The position numbers and the translations under genes are program-made. Below, piece by piece: positions 52,127-62,022 of a DNA stretch of 64,000 nucleotides; positions within the stretch are counted from its first letter, which is position 1, and every line of letters starts with the position of its first letter. The notes under the pieces were generated by a model that saw only the letters and a list, made by a program, of their open reading frames with translations, was not told where the DNA came from and made no database searches. This DNA comes from Spirochaetales bacterium. GTDB taxonomy: Bacteria > Spirochaetota > Spirochaetia > DSM-27196 > Alkalispirochaetaceae. The DNA lies in assembly GCA_028282545.1 (NCBI GenBank), contig JANQHT010000118.1, forward strand, positions 1 to 64,000. The letters are read 5' to 3'.

Positions 52127-54642
52127 TGTTTAAGGGTCTGACACAACGCGCCCAGCGCGTTCTCCAGATACTCGCACAGGACGAGGCGAAACGATTCCAC
52201 TCCGACCAGCTTCTGCCGGAGCACATCATGCTGGCGCTCCTCAAAGAGGGGGGCGGGCTCGGGTACAAGGCGCTTGAGCGCGTCTCGATTGATCCGGCCA
52301 AGATGCAGATCGAACTCGAGAATACCATTCCCAAGAAACGCGGCGGTTTCACGCTCGGCGACGTACCGCCCTCACCGCGGGGCCGCAAGGTTCTGGAGGA
52401 TTCCGCCGAGGAAGCGCGACGACTGAGTCACGAGTACATCGGTACGGAGCACCTGCTCCTCGCCTGTTCCCGAGAAGAGGGTAGCGAGACGGCGCGCTTC
52501 CTGGCGCGGTACAACGTCACTTTCGAGCAGCTTCGGGAGATCATCGCCGAGATGAGCGGCACCCGGTCCGGGGGGACCGCAACCGCCTCCGCCTCCGCCG
52601 GCAGTGAGAGTACGTCGCAGGGGCAGCCGCGCCGGCGAACCAGCACCGCCCAGAGCGGCAAGAAGACGACCCCCACGCTGGATGAGTTTTCCCGTGATCT
52701 GACGCGCATGTCGCGGGAGAGGAAACTGGACCCCGTGGTGGGGCGCAACAGGGAGATCGAGCGAGTTATCCAGATCCTGGCGCGGCGCACCAAGAACAAC
52801 CCCGTTCTGATCGGGGAGCCCGGCGTCGGTAAGACGGCCATCGTAGAGGGCCTCGCGCAGCGCATCGTGGACGGCACGGCACCGGAGGTACTCGTGGGCA
52901 AGCGTCTGCTCACCCTGGACCTGGCGGCGCTCATCGCCGGAACCAAGTACCGCGGCGAGTTTGAAGAGCGTCTCAAACGGGTGATGAAGGAGATCACCAA
53001 CAACGGTAACGTGATCCTCTTCATCGACGAGTTGCACACCATCATCGGTGCCGGTGGGGCCGAGGGTGCCATCGACGCCAGCAACATGCTCAAGCCGGCG
53101 TTGTCCCGCGGCGAGATCCAGTGTATCGGCGCCACCACGTTGAACGAGTACAAGAAGTACATCGAGAAAGATGCGGCCCTGGAACGGCGTTTTCAGCCGA
53201 TCATGGTGGACGAGCCGAACGTGGATGACACAATCGAGATCCTCAAGGGAATCCAGGATCGCTACGAGGAGTTCCACAACGTCTCCTATACGCCGGGCGC
53301 CCTGGAGCTGGCGGCAGTACTGTCGCGTCGCTACATCGCCGACCGCTTCCTACCGGACAAGGCGATCGACCTGATAGACGAAGCGGGCAGCCGCAAGCGT
53401 ATCAACAACAGCGTCCGCCCCACGGAAGTTGCGGAGCTGGAGCAGGAGATCGAGCGACTCAACTCGGAAAAGATCGCGCTGGTGAACAGCCAGAACTACG
53501 AACGCGCCGCCGCCGTTCGCGACGAGGTTCGTAAGCTCAAGGGCCGGGTGGAGGAACTCAAGAGCCAGTGGAAGGTGACGCTTCGGACGGAGCAGAGCAT
53601 CGTGGACTCCGAGGACATCCAGTACGTCCTGAGCGAAATGACGGGCATCCCCCTGGTCCGGCTGGCCCAGAGCGAAAGCGACCGGCTCCTGCAGATAGAA
53701 GATGAGCTGCACCAGACGGTGATCGGTCAGGACGACGCGATCAAGGCGGTGGCCAGCTCCATCCGCCGCTCCCGGACCGGCCTGAGCGCTCCGGAACGAC
53801 CCATGGGGTCCTTTATCTTCTTGGGTCCCACCGGCGTGGGGAAGAGCCTGCTCGCCAAGACGCTCGCGCAGTACCTCTTCGGCTCCGAGGATGCCCTGAT
53901 CCGCATCGACATGTCCGATTACATGGAGAAGCACAACGTCTCACGCCTCGTCGGGGCGCCTCCCGGCTACGTGGGTTACGACGAAGGGGGCGTGCTCACC
54001 GAGAAGATCCGCCGCAAGCCCTACAGCGTCGTCCTCCTGGACGAGATCGAAAAGGCGCATCCGGACGTCTTCAACCTGCTCTTGCAGGTACTCGAGGAGG
54101 GCGAACTCCAAGATAACTTGGGACACAAGGTGAACTTCCGAAACACCGTCCTGATCATGACCTCCAATGCAGGCGCGCGGGAGATATCCCGCGAGTCGCA
54201 GGTGGGCTTCCGATCCGCCGAGGGCCTGATGGAGTACAGAGAGATCCGCGCCTCCGCGATGAACGAGCTCAAGCGGCGCTTCCGGCCTGAGTTCATCAAC
54301 CGCGTGGATGAGATTGTCGTTTTCCACAGCCTTTCCGATGCGCAGGTTCAGAATATCCTGGATATCCTGATCGGCGAAGTGCAGGTACGCCTGGCGGATA
54401 AGGAGATCACCCTCGAGGTGAACCGCGCCGCCCGGGACAAATTGATCGAAATCGGCTATGACCCGAAGTTCGGCGCCCGCCCGCTCCGCAGAACGATCCA
54501 GCGAGAGATCGAGGACCCCTTGGCGCTGGAGATATTAAAGAGACGCTTCGGCGAGGGGAGTCACATTCTGGTGAGCGTGCGCAAGGACGCCATCTCGTTT
54601 CGGAGCAAGGAAGCATCGAAAGAGTCGACAGTGGACGCGTAA
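52126..54642 (+). CDS. clpC: ClpC-type AAA+ unfoldase
   Basis: 838 residues. N-terminal double Clp domain (1-145), an Ala/Ser/Thr-rich linker, AAA-1 with Walker [14 protein letters not shown] and Walker [11 protein letters not shown], the middle domain with a UVR-like part ([20 protein letters not shown]), and AAA-2 with [12 protein letters not shown] and [16 protein letters not shown]. It feeds proteins to ClpP. The mid-domain is where McsB/McsA-type adaptors act. It is the last gene of the operon. Confidence 0.95.
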   Translation: MFKGLTQRAQRVLQILAQDEAKRFHSDQLLPEHIMLALLKEGGGLGYKALERVSIDPAKMQIELENTIPKKRGGFTLGDVPPSPRGRKVLEDSAEEARRLSHEYIGTEHLLLACSREEGSETARFLARYNVTFEQLREIIAEMSGTRSGGTATASASAGSESTSQGQPRRRTSTAQSGKKTTPTLDEFSRDLTRMSRERKLDPVVGRNREIERVIQILARRTKNNPVLIGEPGVGKTAIVEGLAQRIVDGTAPEVLVGKRLLTLDLAALIAGTKYRGEFEERLKRVMKEITNNGNVILFIDELHTIIGAGGAEGAIDASNMLKPALSRGEIQCIGATTLNEYKKYIEKDAALERRFQPIMVDEPNVDDTIEILKGIQDRYEEFHNVSYTPGALELAAVLSRRYIADRFLPDKAIDLIDEAGSRKRINNSVRPTEVAELEQEIERLNSEKIALVNSQNYERAAAVRDEVRKLKGRVEELKSQWKVTLRTEQSIVDSEDIQYVLSEMTGIPLVRLAQSESDRLLQIEDELHQTVIGQDDAIKAVASSIRRSRTGLSAPERPMGSFIFLGPTGVGKSLLAKTLAQYLFGSEDALIRIDMSDYMEKHNVSRLVGAPPGYVGYDEGGVLTEKIRRKPYSVVLLDEIEKAHPDVFNLLLQVLEEGELQDNLGHKVNFRNTVLIMTSNAGAREISRESQVGFRSAEGLMEYREIRASAMNELKRRFRPEFINRVDEIVVFHSLSDAQVQNILDILIGEVQVRLADKEITLEVNRAARDKLIEIGYDPKFGARPLRRTIQREIEDPLALEILKRRFGEGSHILVSVRKDAISFRSKEASKESTVDA

Positions 54643-54682
54643 AGAGCTCGCTCCAACCGAGAAGGTTCGTTTCGGGGCAGAG

Positions 54683-54711
54683 CCGGCGATTGATCACGAA
54701 ATGATCGCCGG
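54683..54711. terminator. Hairpin between clpC and the dha genes
   Basis: CCGGCGAT and ATCGCCGG, an 8-bp perfect stem with a 13-base loop, 40 bases after clpC. It has no T-run. It lies between convergent operons and may end transcripts from both sides. Confidence 0.35.
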
Positions 54712-54789
54712 ACGCCGGGTTCGCCTTACGGGGGTAATTCCGGTGCGTTCGATTTCCAGTTTTCTGCGTTGTTGCGGGAGATTCTCTCC

Positions 54790-55311
54790 TCACTGAGCAC
54801 CGTCACCACCAGCCGGAACGGATACCTGGAAGCGTACGCCCCGTTCTTCCTCCAAATTGTGTACCTCTACGTCATCGTTTGGCGTTCCTTCTCGAAACCC
54901 GATCAGGATTGAAACGGTGGAACTGCTCGCCAACGGTGCGAAGTGCCAAACACCGGGTGCGATAATGAGTGCCCGGCCCGGTTTCACAATGAAGGCCGAG
55001 AACCCGGAATCGTCGGGAGGGGCGTCACCTTTTTCTCCAAGGACCACGGCGACCGTCCCGGTCAGCGGAGCAATGAGTTCGGGCGTGTTCCGGTGTCGTT
55101 CGAATACCATCGACACCATCGGTCCTGGGCGAGCAACCACCATTCCGAACGCCACACACTCTCCAAAACTCGTTGAAGCGAGACGACCGAAGAAATCGAA
55201 TTCCGGAGATTCGAAAACGGGGTTGCACCCCTCCGTCGTAACTACCGCCCCGAAACGATCGAACGTCTGCGGAGTCGCTTCAATCGCTCTCAGGTTGATA
55301 TCGATACCCAT
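54790..55311 (-). CDS. Ureidoglycolate-lyase (AllA)-like cupin protein
   Basis: 173 residues. ERHRNTPELIAPLTGTVAVV and VKPGRALIIAPGVWHFAPLA fit the AllA-type beta-barrel. It lies 12 bases after dhaL, so it shares its operon. No other ureide or allantoin gene is present, so a role on another 2-hydroxy or sugar-derived acid is more likely than purine use (inference). Confidence 0.75.
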   Translation of the reverse strand: MGIDINLRAIEATPQTFDRFGAVVTTEGCNPVFESPEFDFFGRLASTSFGECVAFGMVVARPGPMVSMVFERHRNTPELIAPLTGTVAVVLGEKGDAPPDDSGFSAFIVKPGRALIIAPGVWHFAPLASSSTVSILIGFREGTPNDDVEVHNLEEERGVRFQVSVPAGGDGAQ

Positions 55312-55323
55312 GCGTTACCTCCC

Positions 55324-55977
55324 TTAATCTGCCTCGGCTGATACCGCTTCGACCGTTTCTTTCAGCGCTCGAACGATGTACGTTGCGACGGTCGCACCGG
55401 GGTCGGGCACGCCGCCCGATTTCTCGCCGTGGTACGCCAGGCGTCCTCGCTTGGCGACCATCGTGGTGGTGCGTTCAAACGCGGCGTCGGCCTCCTCAAC
55501 CAGCGCCGCGACGGTTTTCTCAATCCCGGCTCCCTCCGCCGCGAGTTCTTTCGCCCGTTCAGCAACCGGCGCCACCACGTCAAGTACCGTTTTGTCGCCC
55601 AGTTCCGCTTTTCCACGATGGTGAATGCCGTCGGCCATGCCGGCAAAGAACGCGGCAACTCCTTTCGAGTCAAAGATCTTTCTACCTGCCAGTGCCTTAC
55701 CCGCACGCATCAGTCCGGTAGCCAGCAGAGTTCCCATCGTGGACGGTGCTGCCTTGGCGACGGCCATCCCGGCGGTGACGAACGTCCCACCGATCTCGTC
55801 CGACGGCGATTCGTTCACAGCGGCGACCGCAGCCGTGAACGAGGCACTCATTGTCAGACCGAGGTCGCCGTCACCCATGACCGCATCCATGGTAATGAGT
55901 TCGTCTTTCGCTGCTTCGACCCTCTCCTGCATCGTGTTCAGGAAAGACCTGATATCTGCGGCGGTTACATCTCGCAT
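55324..55977 (-). CDS. dhaL: Dihydroxyacetone-kinase-type ATP-binding subunit DhaL
   Basis: 217 residues, all-helical DAK2 fold. The magnesium-binding DxD block reads MDAVMGDGDLGLTM (common form GDGDHG). ATP-site residues lie in KAAPSTMGTLLATGLM and PDPGATVAT. With DhaK it phosphorylates a short ketose. No DhaM or other PTS subunit is near, so ATP may be used directly. It lies 9 bases after dhaK. Confidence 0.88.
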   Translation of the reverse strand: MRDVTAADIRSFLNTMQERVEAAKDELITMDAVMGDGDLGLTMSASFTAAVAAVNESPSDEIGGTFVTAGMAVAKAAPSTMGTLLATGLMRAGKALAGRKIFDSKGVAAFFAGMADGIHHRGKAELGDKTVLDVVAPVAERAKELAAEGAGIEKTVAALVEEADAAFERTTTMVAKRGRLAYHGEKSGGVPDPGATVATYIVRALKETVEAVSAEAD

Positions 55978-55986
55978 GCCGTTGCC

Positions 55987-56997
55987 TCAGGAGAGCGTCG
56001 CCTGTTCAAAGAACGGTGTTCGTGCCGAGGTTGCGACGAGTGATTTCAACTCGTCGTCCAGTTTCAGCAGAGAAATCGAAGCACCCGCCATTTCCAACGA
56101 AGTTGCGTACTCACCGACGTACGCGTGGAAGATAGTAATGCCGTTGTCGTCGAGAACTTCCCTGACACGTTTGAACAACACATAGAGTTCTTCGAGGGGC
56201 GTGGCTCCTAAGCCGTTTATCAGAACCGCAACTTCGTCACCCTTCCGATACGGGAGGTCTTCGAGGATAGCTCCCAGCATTTCATCGACAATTTCATCCG
56301 CAGGTCGAATCGGTCCCCGGCGGATACCCGGTTCACCGTGGATTCCCATCCCGATCTCCATCTCATTCTCTCCAAGTGAGAACTGCGGCTTTCCGACTTC
56401 GGGAACGGTATTCGGTGAGAGCGCGACACCCATCGTCCGGACGTTTGCCGCCGCCTTTTCAGCCACCCGTTTGACTTCATCGAGGGAAGCCAGTTCTGCG
56501 GCTTTTGCGCCGGCAGCTTTGTACACAAAGAAGATACCGGCAACCCCTCGACGTTTCTCTTCTTCGCCTTTGGGTGACGATGCGACATCGTCACCCGCTA
56601 CGACCTGTTCAACGCGGATGCCTTCCGCGTCGGCCAGTTCAATCGCCATTTCGAAATTCATGATGTCGCCGCCGTAGTTGCCGTATATGTAGAGAACGCC
56701 GGCGCCACCATCAATCGCTTTTGTTACCTCGACCATCTGTTCCGCGCTCGGGGATTGAAAAACGCCGCCGATAGAACAGCCGTCCAGCATTCCGTGTCCA
56801 ACGTAACCGAGGAAGAGGGGAAGATGCCCGGAACCGCCTCCCGTTGCGATACCGACTTTTCCCGCCACCGGAGGGCTCTTCCGAACCAGGCACCGGCGGT
56901 CGTTCGCCGCGTAGGTTACAAGGTCCGGGTGGGCACCGTAGATACCGTCCAGCATTTCGTCTACAAACGCCGGCGCGGTGTTAAGGAATTTCTTCAT
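55987..56997 (-). CDS. dhaK: Dihydroxyacetone-kinase-type substrate subunit DhaK, Tyr variant
   Basis: 336 residues. GGGSGHLPLFLGYVGHGMLD and YGNYGGDIMNFEMA mark the DhaK fold. The His that normally binds the substrate carbonyl (in the HKxAGA motif) is Tyr159 (FFVYKAAGAKAAE). Without this His the covalent hemiaminal cannot form, so the substrate may be another ketose or aldose. Good ribosome site AAGGAGAAG. First gene of the dhaK-dhaL-allA-like operon. Confidence 0.88.
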   Translation of the reverse strand: MKKFLNTAPAFVDEMLDGIYGAHPDLVTYAANDRRCLVRKSPPVAGKVGIATGGGSGHLPLFLGYVGHGMLDGCSIGGVFQSPSAEQMVEVTKAIDGGAGVLYIYGNYGGDIMNFEMAIELADAEGIRVEQVVAGDDVASSPKGEEEKRRGVAGIFFVYKAAGAKAAELASLDEVKRVAEKAAANVRTMGVALSPNTVPEVGKPQFSLGENEMEIGMGIHGEPGIRRGPIRPADEIVDEMLGAILEDLPYRKGDEVAVLINGLGATPLEELYVLFKRVREVLDDNGITIFHAYVGEYATSLEMAGASISLLKLDDELKSLVATSARTPFFEQATLS

Positions 56998-57013
56998 TGA
57001 CTTCTCCTTAAGT

Positions 57014-57023
57014 TAAACGTTTA
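57014..57023. promoter_or_regulatory. Palindromic operator near dhaK
   Basis: TAAACGTTTA. On the minus strand the wider box reads GTAAACGTTTAAC, the same 13 bases as the box at 57225-57237 on the plus strand. Such CG-centred palindromes are typical LacI/GalR sites. No such regulator is next to it in the window. Confidence 0.75.
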
Positions 57024-57036
57024 CGTACAACGTTAA

Positions 57037-57064
57037 AGTCTAACAGACGCTTTGCGGTTGTCAA
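57037..57064 (-). promoter_or_regulatory. dhaK operon promoter
   Basis: On the minus strand: TTGACA (57064-57059), 16 bases, TAGACT (57042-57037). The operator at 57014-57023 lies just downstream, over the expected transcription start region. Confidence 0.65.
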
Positions 57065-57104
57065 GAGTCAACTCATGGATTGTGCAACAGAAGCGTATAA
57101 GACG

Positions 57105-57160
57105 AAAAAACAGCAAAAATATGACAAAAAAGTAAAAAAATAAAAAATAATGTCGAAAAA
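57105..57160. other. Phased A-tracts (bent DNA)
   Basis: Six runs of five to seven A centred at about 57107, 57117, 57128, 57137, 57144 and 57158, roughly one helix turn apart, within a GC-rich genome. This should give intrinsic curvature midway between the two divergent promoters. No gene lies in 56998-57271. Confidence 0.65.
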
Positions 57161-57187
57161 TAGACGCGATTGAGAGACGAAGCGCGG

Positions 57188-57217
57188 TTGACAAAAGCCA
57201 AGACACCATAGTACTCT
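57188..57217 (+). promoter_or_regulatory. Promoter of the RraA-like catabolic operon
   Basis: TTGACA (57188-57193) with TACTCT (57212-57217) at 18 bases. The -10 box is poor, as in activated or tightly regulated promoters. The operator follows at 57227. Confidence 0.5.
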
Positions 57218-57226
57218 CTAAAGGCG

Positions 57227-57236
57227 TAAACGTTTA
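57227..57236. promoter_or_regulatory. Palindromic operator before the RraA-like gene
   Basis: TAAACGTTTA within GTAAACGTTTAAC. A further half site ATGTTTAAC follows at 57243-57251. It lies just downstream of the predicted promoter, suggesting repression. Confidence 0.75.
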
Positions 57237-57271
57237 ACGAAAATGTTTAACCATTGTTGAAAGGGGTATTC

Positions 57272-58018
57272 ATGCATCACAGCCATACGCCAGAAAACTT
57301 CGAACTACTCAAGGCGATGACGGTACCGACACTTGCGAATGCCGTGGAAACGTACAACGAGATCCCTGCGAGCACCGGTTTCTGTGACGCGACGATGATC
57401 GATCGTTTTCCGGACATGCCGATGCTGGTTGGATACGCCGCGACCTGCCGCGTACAAACCGATCTACCGGCAACTGCCGCACAACCGGGAATACACGAGT
57501 ACACCTTTTGGGACTACGTGGCGGCGATGCCGGAGCCAAAGGTCGTCGTTTGCCAGGACGTGGACAAACCGGCGGTCGGTGCGAACTGGGGTGAGTTCTA
57601 TGCCAACGTCTACAAAGCACTCGGGTGTTCGGGTGCGATCGTCGATGGTGCTGTTCGAGACCTGGACGGCGTCAGCGAACTTGGCTTCCGGTTCTTCTCA
57701 ACAGAGGTGCTTCCTTCTCACGGGAACGGACACTACATCGACTACGGTGGTCCGGTACGGGTGGCCGGACTCCAGGTCCATTCCGGTGACCTCCTGGTCG
57801 CTGATCGCCACGGGGTGCTCTTTGTCCCCGCCTCGATCCCACTGGACGAACTCATTGAGATCGGGCGGACGATCGACAGCCTTGAGCAAGAGGTATTCGC
57901 CCTTTGTCAATCCAAGACGTTTTCGCTGGAAAAGTTGAAGGCGCTGGATTCATCCGTGATCGAACGGTGGCCCAATCCGACCTCCGTCACGGAAACCAAA
58001 GGACCGGCAATACGGTGA
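57272..58018 (+). CDS. RraA-family aldolase/decarboxylase-like protein
   Basis: 248 residues from ATG 57272 (ribosome site AAAGGGG). The RraA fold is shown by SGAIVDGAVRDLDGVSELGF and VHSGDLLVADRHGVLFVP. The Arg and Asp of G-x-x-R-D used for metal and oxyanion binding in 4-hydroxy-4-methyl-2-oxoglutarate/CHA aldolases are kept (AVRD, ADRHG). The context is catabolic rather than RNase E control. A pyruvate-releasing aldolase or decarboxylase on a sugar acid is a fair inference. First gene of a six-gene plus-strand run. Confidence 0.8.
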   Translation: MHHSHTPENFELLKAMTVPTLANAVETYNEIPASTGFCDATMIDRFPDMPMLVGYAATCRVQTDLPATAAQPGIHEYTFWDYVAAMPEPKVVVCQDVDKPAVGANWGEFYANVYKALGCSGAIVDGAVRDLDGVSELGFRFFSTEVLPSHGNGHYIDYGGPVRVAGLQVHSGDLLVADRHGVLFVPASIPLDELIEIGRTIDSLEQEVFALCQSKTFSLEKLKALDSSVIERWPNPTSVTETKGPAIR

Positions 58019-58028
58019 GGGTTCGAGG

Positions 58029-59186
58029 ATGATTACGTTTTCTACGTTTGCGCCAACGAGGATCCATGTCGGACCCGGTAAGACTAATGAAATAGGGGCG
58101 ATCGCCCGGACCTACGGTTCAAAAGCGATGGTAGTCACCGGCCGAAATAGCATGAGGACGTCGGGTTACACAGACCGAATCGTGAACGCCTTGCGGGAAT
58201 CGGGCGTCCAATCGTTGGTTTTTGATCAAGTCGGAAGTAACCCGGAGCGCGGTATGGTGAACGCGGCCGCCGGTGAGGCGGCGCGTTTCGGTGCAGACGT
58301 TGTCGTCGGCTTGGGTGGGGGAAGCGCGCTGGACACGGCGAAAGCGGTTGCCGTCGTCGCTCGAATGGGAGGAGACGTATGGGACTACGTCTCCGGTACC
58401 GAAGTGAGTCGCGACGTCCTTCCGGTTATTGCGGCGCCTTCAACAGCAGGCACCGGCAGTGAGGTCACCCCGTACACCGTGATTAGCGACACGGCGCTGA
58501 AGCGGAAGGACGGTTTTATGAGCGACTGGATCATCCCCAAAGTGGCGATAATCGATCCGGAATTGATGAGTACCGCTCCACCGAAACTAACAGCGTCGGC
58601 CGGTGGTGATGCACTGGCGCAGGCCGTTGAAGCGTACACAACGAAGCTGGCGCACGCGTATTCGGACATGCTCGCGTTGGAGTCGATACGGCTTTGCGCA
58701 CGCTACCTTCGACGCGCCTTCCGAGACGGCAATGATCTCGAAGCGCGGGCCGCCATGGGGTGGGCCAGCGCACTCGCTGGGCTGGCTATCGCCTTCGTTG
58801 ATGTCGTCATAGGGCACCACGCCAGCGAAGCCGTCGGTGCGATATACCACACTCACCACGGAGAGACCGCTGCCGCGCTGTTGGTCCCAACGCTGGAGTT
58901 TAATTTCGACCAAACGGTTGAACGGTTGGGTTCCATTGCGCAGGCGATGGGCCGCGACACGAACGCGATGGATGAGTCATCTGCCGCACAGGCAGGTGTT
59001 GATTCGGTTCGGGCGTTGCTCGAAGAGGTAGAGATTCCCACACGGCTTGCATCTTTGGGTGTAAAGGCCGACGCAATTCTGATGTTTACCGAGATCCTCG
59101 AGGAACGAGCGGAGGACCTAGAGGCGGGCAACCCGCGGGAGATCACGCCTCAAACGTTACAGGAATTTTTTGAGCGCGCGATCTAA
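58029..59186 (+). CDS. Iron-containing (type III) alcohol dehydrogenase
   Basis: 385 residues. NAD-binding loop VVGLGGGSALDTAKAVAVVA, then PSTAGTGSEVTPYTVI, and metal ligands in GGDALAQAVEAYTT and in HHASEAVGAIYHTHHGETAA. It oxidises an alcohol or reduces an aldehyde in the cytoplasm. It lies ten bases after the RraA-like gene. The substrate is likely an intermediate of the same pathway. Confidence 0.92.
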   Translation: MITFSTFAPTRIHVGPGKTNEIGAIARTYGSKAMVVTGRNSMRTSGYTDRIVNALRESGVQSLVFDQVGSNPERGMVNAAAGEAARFGADVVVGLGGGSALDTAKAVAVVARMGGDVWDYVSGTEVSRDVLPVIAAPSTAGTGSEVTPYTVISDTALKRKDGFMSDWIIPKVAIIDPELMSTAPPKLTASAGGDALAQAVEAYTTKLAHAYSDMLALESIRLCARYLRRAFRDGNDLEARAAMGWASALAGLAIAFVDVVIGHHASEAVGAIYHTHHGETAAALLVPTLEFNFDQTVERLGSIAQAMGRDTNAMDESSAAQAGVDSVRALLEEVEIPTRLASLGVKADAILMFTEILEERAEDLEAGNPREITPQTLQEFFERAI

Positions 59187-59273
59187 TCGCAGAGGTTGGG
59201 AATGGGGCGCCCGTCGTTGATGGGTGCGATTCCCAAAGCTCATTGAGTTTCAAAAACCATTTGGAGGAACGCC

Positions 59274-60716
59274 ATGGTACATTCGGCACGGCACAGCAAA
59301 GCGGCGCAGCGGGAGAGGCTGCGAGTGCAGAGCGGCGAGATGAAAAAACGCATCGCAGACGCGCCTTTCGGACCAAAATCAAAAGAGTTGGCTCGAAAAT
59401 GGGCCGAATACGAGTCGTTTGGTGGGGTTGGATGGGGTCTCTTCGACATTGCGCCGATCATCGAGCGTGCGAACGGCGCCTACCTGTATGATGCGGACGG
59501 AAAAGAGTACCTTGATCTCCTCGCAGGTTTCTCTGTATCTCAACTGGGCGAGTGCAACAAAGAGATCACCGAGATAATCCAAAAGCAGGCGTCTCAGCTC
59601 ACCCACTATTTTGACTTCCCGCACGTGGAGCGCATTCGTTTGGCGGAAAAACTCACCCGAGTCTCCGGAATCAAGGACAAAACGAAGGTGGTTTTCGGTG
59701 TTACCGGGTCGGATGGAATCGAACTGGCCGTACGTGCGGCGCGGTACTATACCGGACAACCCTACATACTGACCGCCTACGGTGACTACCACGGCGTGAC
59801 GTACGGGACAATGGGGCTAACCGGGAAGGGGAACATGCAACCGTATTTCTATCCCGTCCTTCCCGACAAAGCTGTCGGCTATTTTCATTTTCCCCACGAG
59901 TACCGCAAACCGGACGACGATTTTCCGGGTTTCGGGATGGAATCGCTCTACGCGTTCGAACGGCTCTTGGAAAGTAAGGAATCACCGTTCACCGACGGCG
60001 TCAAGGGAATCAGCAACGTTGCGGCTATCTTGGTTGAGCCGTTCCAAAGCTCGGCTGGTTACTACATCCCACCGCCCGAATACCTCCAAACACTTCGACG
60101 AATTGCAGATCGATTTGGGATGCTATTGATTATCGACGAAATCCAGACCGGTTTGGGAAGGACCGGGAAGATGTGGGCCTACCAGCACTCCGGTATCGAG
60201 CCGGACATCGTCGTGACATCGAAAGCGCTGGGTGGTGGTTTGCCCCTGGCGGCGGTGATTGCACGGGAGGATATTCTTGCCGAGTGGGGGCCCGGTGCGC
60301 ACGTGTCTACCCAGGCGGGCAATGCGCTGGCGTGCGCCGCGGCAAACCACGTCATTGACGTCGTCTCTTCGCCGGCCTTTTTGCAAAGCGTGAACGAGTC
60401 AGGAGACTACTTCCGCGCAGGACTTCGTGACCTGGAAGAGAGACACCCGATTATCGGGCACGTCGATATGAAAGGAATCTACACCGGAATCGAACTCGTA
60501 AAAGATCGAAAGACGAAAGAGCCTGCGGCAGAAGCGGGCAGCTATGTTTGTGCGCGATCGGTTGAAGAGGGGCTGCTCTACGAAAAGGGTGGGTATTACT
60601 ACAACAGGATGCAGCTGATTCCACCATTAACGATCAGCCGGGAGGAACTGGACCGCGTTTTGAACATCTTCGACCGCGTTTTCGGCGACGCCGAGAAGAA
60701 ATATGGAATAGGCTGA
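59274..60716 (+). CDS. Class III (PLP-dependent) aminotransferase
   Basis: 480 residues, ATG 59274 after TTGGAGGAAC. PLP-site motifs: TGSDGIELAVRAARYYTG, LIIDEIQTGLGRTGKMWAYQ, and the Schiff-base Lys317 in VTSKALGGGLPLAAV. It resembles omega-amino-acid or 2,4-diaminobutyrate-type transaminases, which move an amino group between an amine or omega-amino acid and a keto acid. Its place between an alcohol dehydrogenase and a sugar hydrolase suggests an amino-sugar or amino-alcohol substrate. Confidence 0.9.
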   Translation: MVHSARHSKAAQRERLRVQSGEMKKRIADAPFGPKSKELARKWAEYESFGGVGWGLFDIAPIIERANGAYLYDADGKEYLDLLAGFSVSQLGECNKEITEIIQKQASQLTHYFDFPHVERIRLAEKLTRVSGIKDKTKVVFGVTGSDGIELAVRAARYYTGQPYILTAYGDYHGVTYGTMGLTGKGNMQPYFYPVLPDKAVGYFHFPHEYRKPDDDFPGFGMESLYAFERLLESKESPFTDGVKGISNVAAILVEPFQSSAGYYIPPPEYLQTLRRIADRFGMLLIIDEIQTGLGRTGKMWAYQHSGIEPDIVVTSKALGGGLPLAAVIAREDILAEWGPGAHVSTQAGNALACAAANHVIDVVSSPAFLQSVNESGDYFRAGLRDLEERHPIIGHVDMKGIYTGIELVKDRKTKEPAAEAGSYVCARSVEEGLLYEKGGYYYNRMQLIPPLTISREELDRVLNIFDRVFGDAEKKYGIG

Positions 60717-60719
60717 CCT

Positions 60720-61910
60720 TTGACGTTGTTGCGAGATCACGCGCAAGGGAACGGAACTCGAATCGACGGCGAAACGTCCGACTTTGCGGGGAGGTTCGTT
60801 GACGCGGTCGACAAGCTTCGTCGTACCGTTGGTCGATTCTGGTTCGTCCCGCCCGAATCGGGAATCGCCGGTGGGCGCTATTGGCGTGCGGGCGGCGATA
60901 GCTGGGTCGCCGGTTTTTACAGCGGCATGCTATGGCTGGCGTACGTCGCCACCAATGACGAGCTGTTCAAACGCGCGGCCCGCTCGCAGCACGCTTACCT
61001 CGTTCGCAGGCTCGATCGTCGCGACCGCCTGGACCACGATGTCGGGTTCCTTTTCTTGCCGTCGCTTGTCGCAGAGTGGATGATCACCGGAAACGTCGTT
61101 GCGCGGGCACACGCACTTGATGCGGCGGACGTACTGGCCGGGCGCTATGTCGAGAACGGGCGGTTCATTCGTGCGTGGAACGATGATCTCTATATTGGCG
61201 ATGGACGTGTCGGGTGGTGCAACCGCGGGCGAATGATCATCGATACGATGATGAACCTCTCACTTCTCTTCTGGGCGGCCGAGATACGCGGTTGCCGCAC
61301 GTACGCGGATATTGCGATCGCGCACGCTGAAACGGCCGGCGACGTTTTGATGCGGTCCGACGGATCCACGTTCCATACCTTTGAGTTTGATCCTGAGTCG
61401 GGCGCGCCAAAAGGGCCTGCGACGTATCAAGGGGCCCACGACCGATCGATTTGGAGTCGCGGGCAGGCGTGGGCTATCTACGGATTTCTAAACACATACC
61501 GGCACACCGGCGAGGAGCGGTTTTTGGCCCTATCGCGCGCAGCGGCCGATTATGTCCTTGACGCGTTGGCCGGGCAAGAATCGTTGATTCCGGTCTGGGA
61601 TTTTGATGTTGCCGACGATTCGGCGCCGATCGACAGCTCGGCTGGTGCAATAATCGCGTCTGGGCTCATCGACCTGTCCGAGACGTCTCCGCGGAATGGC
61701 GATGGCAGGTACGCCGATATCGCGCACGCGATTCTTTCGGAGCTGGTGAGTTGTCATAGCGTGGCAGATGCGCCGGCCGCTGATGGGCTGATTGTTCATG
61801 GTGCATCCAACGTTCCCCGCGGAGAAACGAACCGGGTGCTCCCGTACGGTGATTTTTTCTTCCTCGAAGCTCTGGGAAAAACGCAAGGAGTCCGGCTGTC
61901 AATCTGGTAG
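60720..61910 (+). CDS. GH88-like unsaturated glycuronyl hydrolase
   Basis: 396 residues from TTG 60720. (alpha/alpha)6-barrel motifs: YSGMLWLAYVATNDELFKR, the catalytic Asp region LDHDVGFLF, IIDTMMNLSLLFWAAE, HDRSIWSRGQAWAIYGFLNT and DSSAGAIIASGLIDLS. GH88 enzymes cleave the 4,5-unsaturated uronic acid made by polysaccharide lyases. No signal peptide is seen, so it acts in the cytoplasm after import of an oligosaccharide. Three bases after the aminotransferase stop. Confidence 0.88.
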   Translation: MTLLRDHAQGNGTRIDGETSDFAGRFVDAVDKLRRTVGRFWFVPPESGIAGGRYWRAGGDSWVAGFYSGMLWLAYVATNDELFKRAARSQHAYLVRRLDRRDRLDHDVGFLFLPSLVAEWMITGNVVARAHALDAADVLAGRYVENGRFIRAWNDDLYIGDGRVGWCNRGRMIIDTMMNLSLLFWAAEIRGCRTYADIAIAHAETAGDVLMRSDGSTFHTFEFDPESGAPKGPATYQGAHDRSIWSRGQAWAIYGFLNTYRHTGEERFLALSRAAADYVLDALAGQESLIPVWDFDVADDSAPIDSSAGAIIASGLIDLSETSPRNGDGRYADIAHAILSELVSCHSVADAPAADGLIVHGASNVPRGETNRVLPYGDFFFLEALGKTQGVRLSIW

Positions 61911-62022
61911 TGCGTACCGGCGGCCGTCGCAAAAAGATGACCGCCTTGGCGGGCACGGCGGAATACCCGTGTTCGAAATCATAAAACGACGCTGACGGCG
62001 TCAAAGGTGAAGGGGGAACAGA

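Noticed and set aside
57100-57165. AT-rich stretch as a possible replication origin
   Set aside because: No DnaA boxes or dnaA/dnaN neighbours were seen; placement between divergent operators fits a promoter region.
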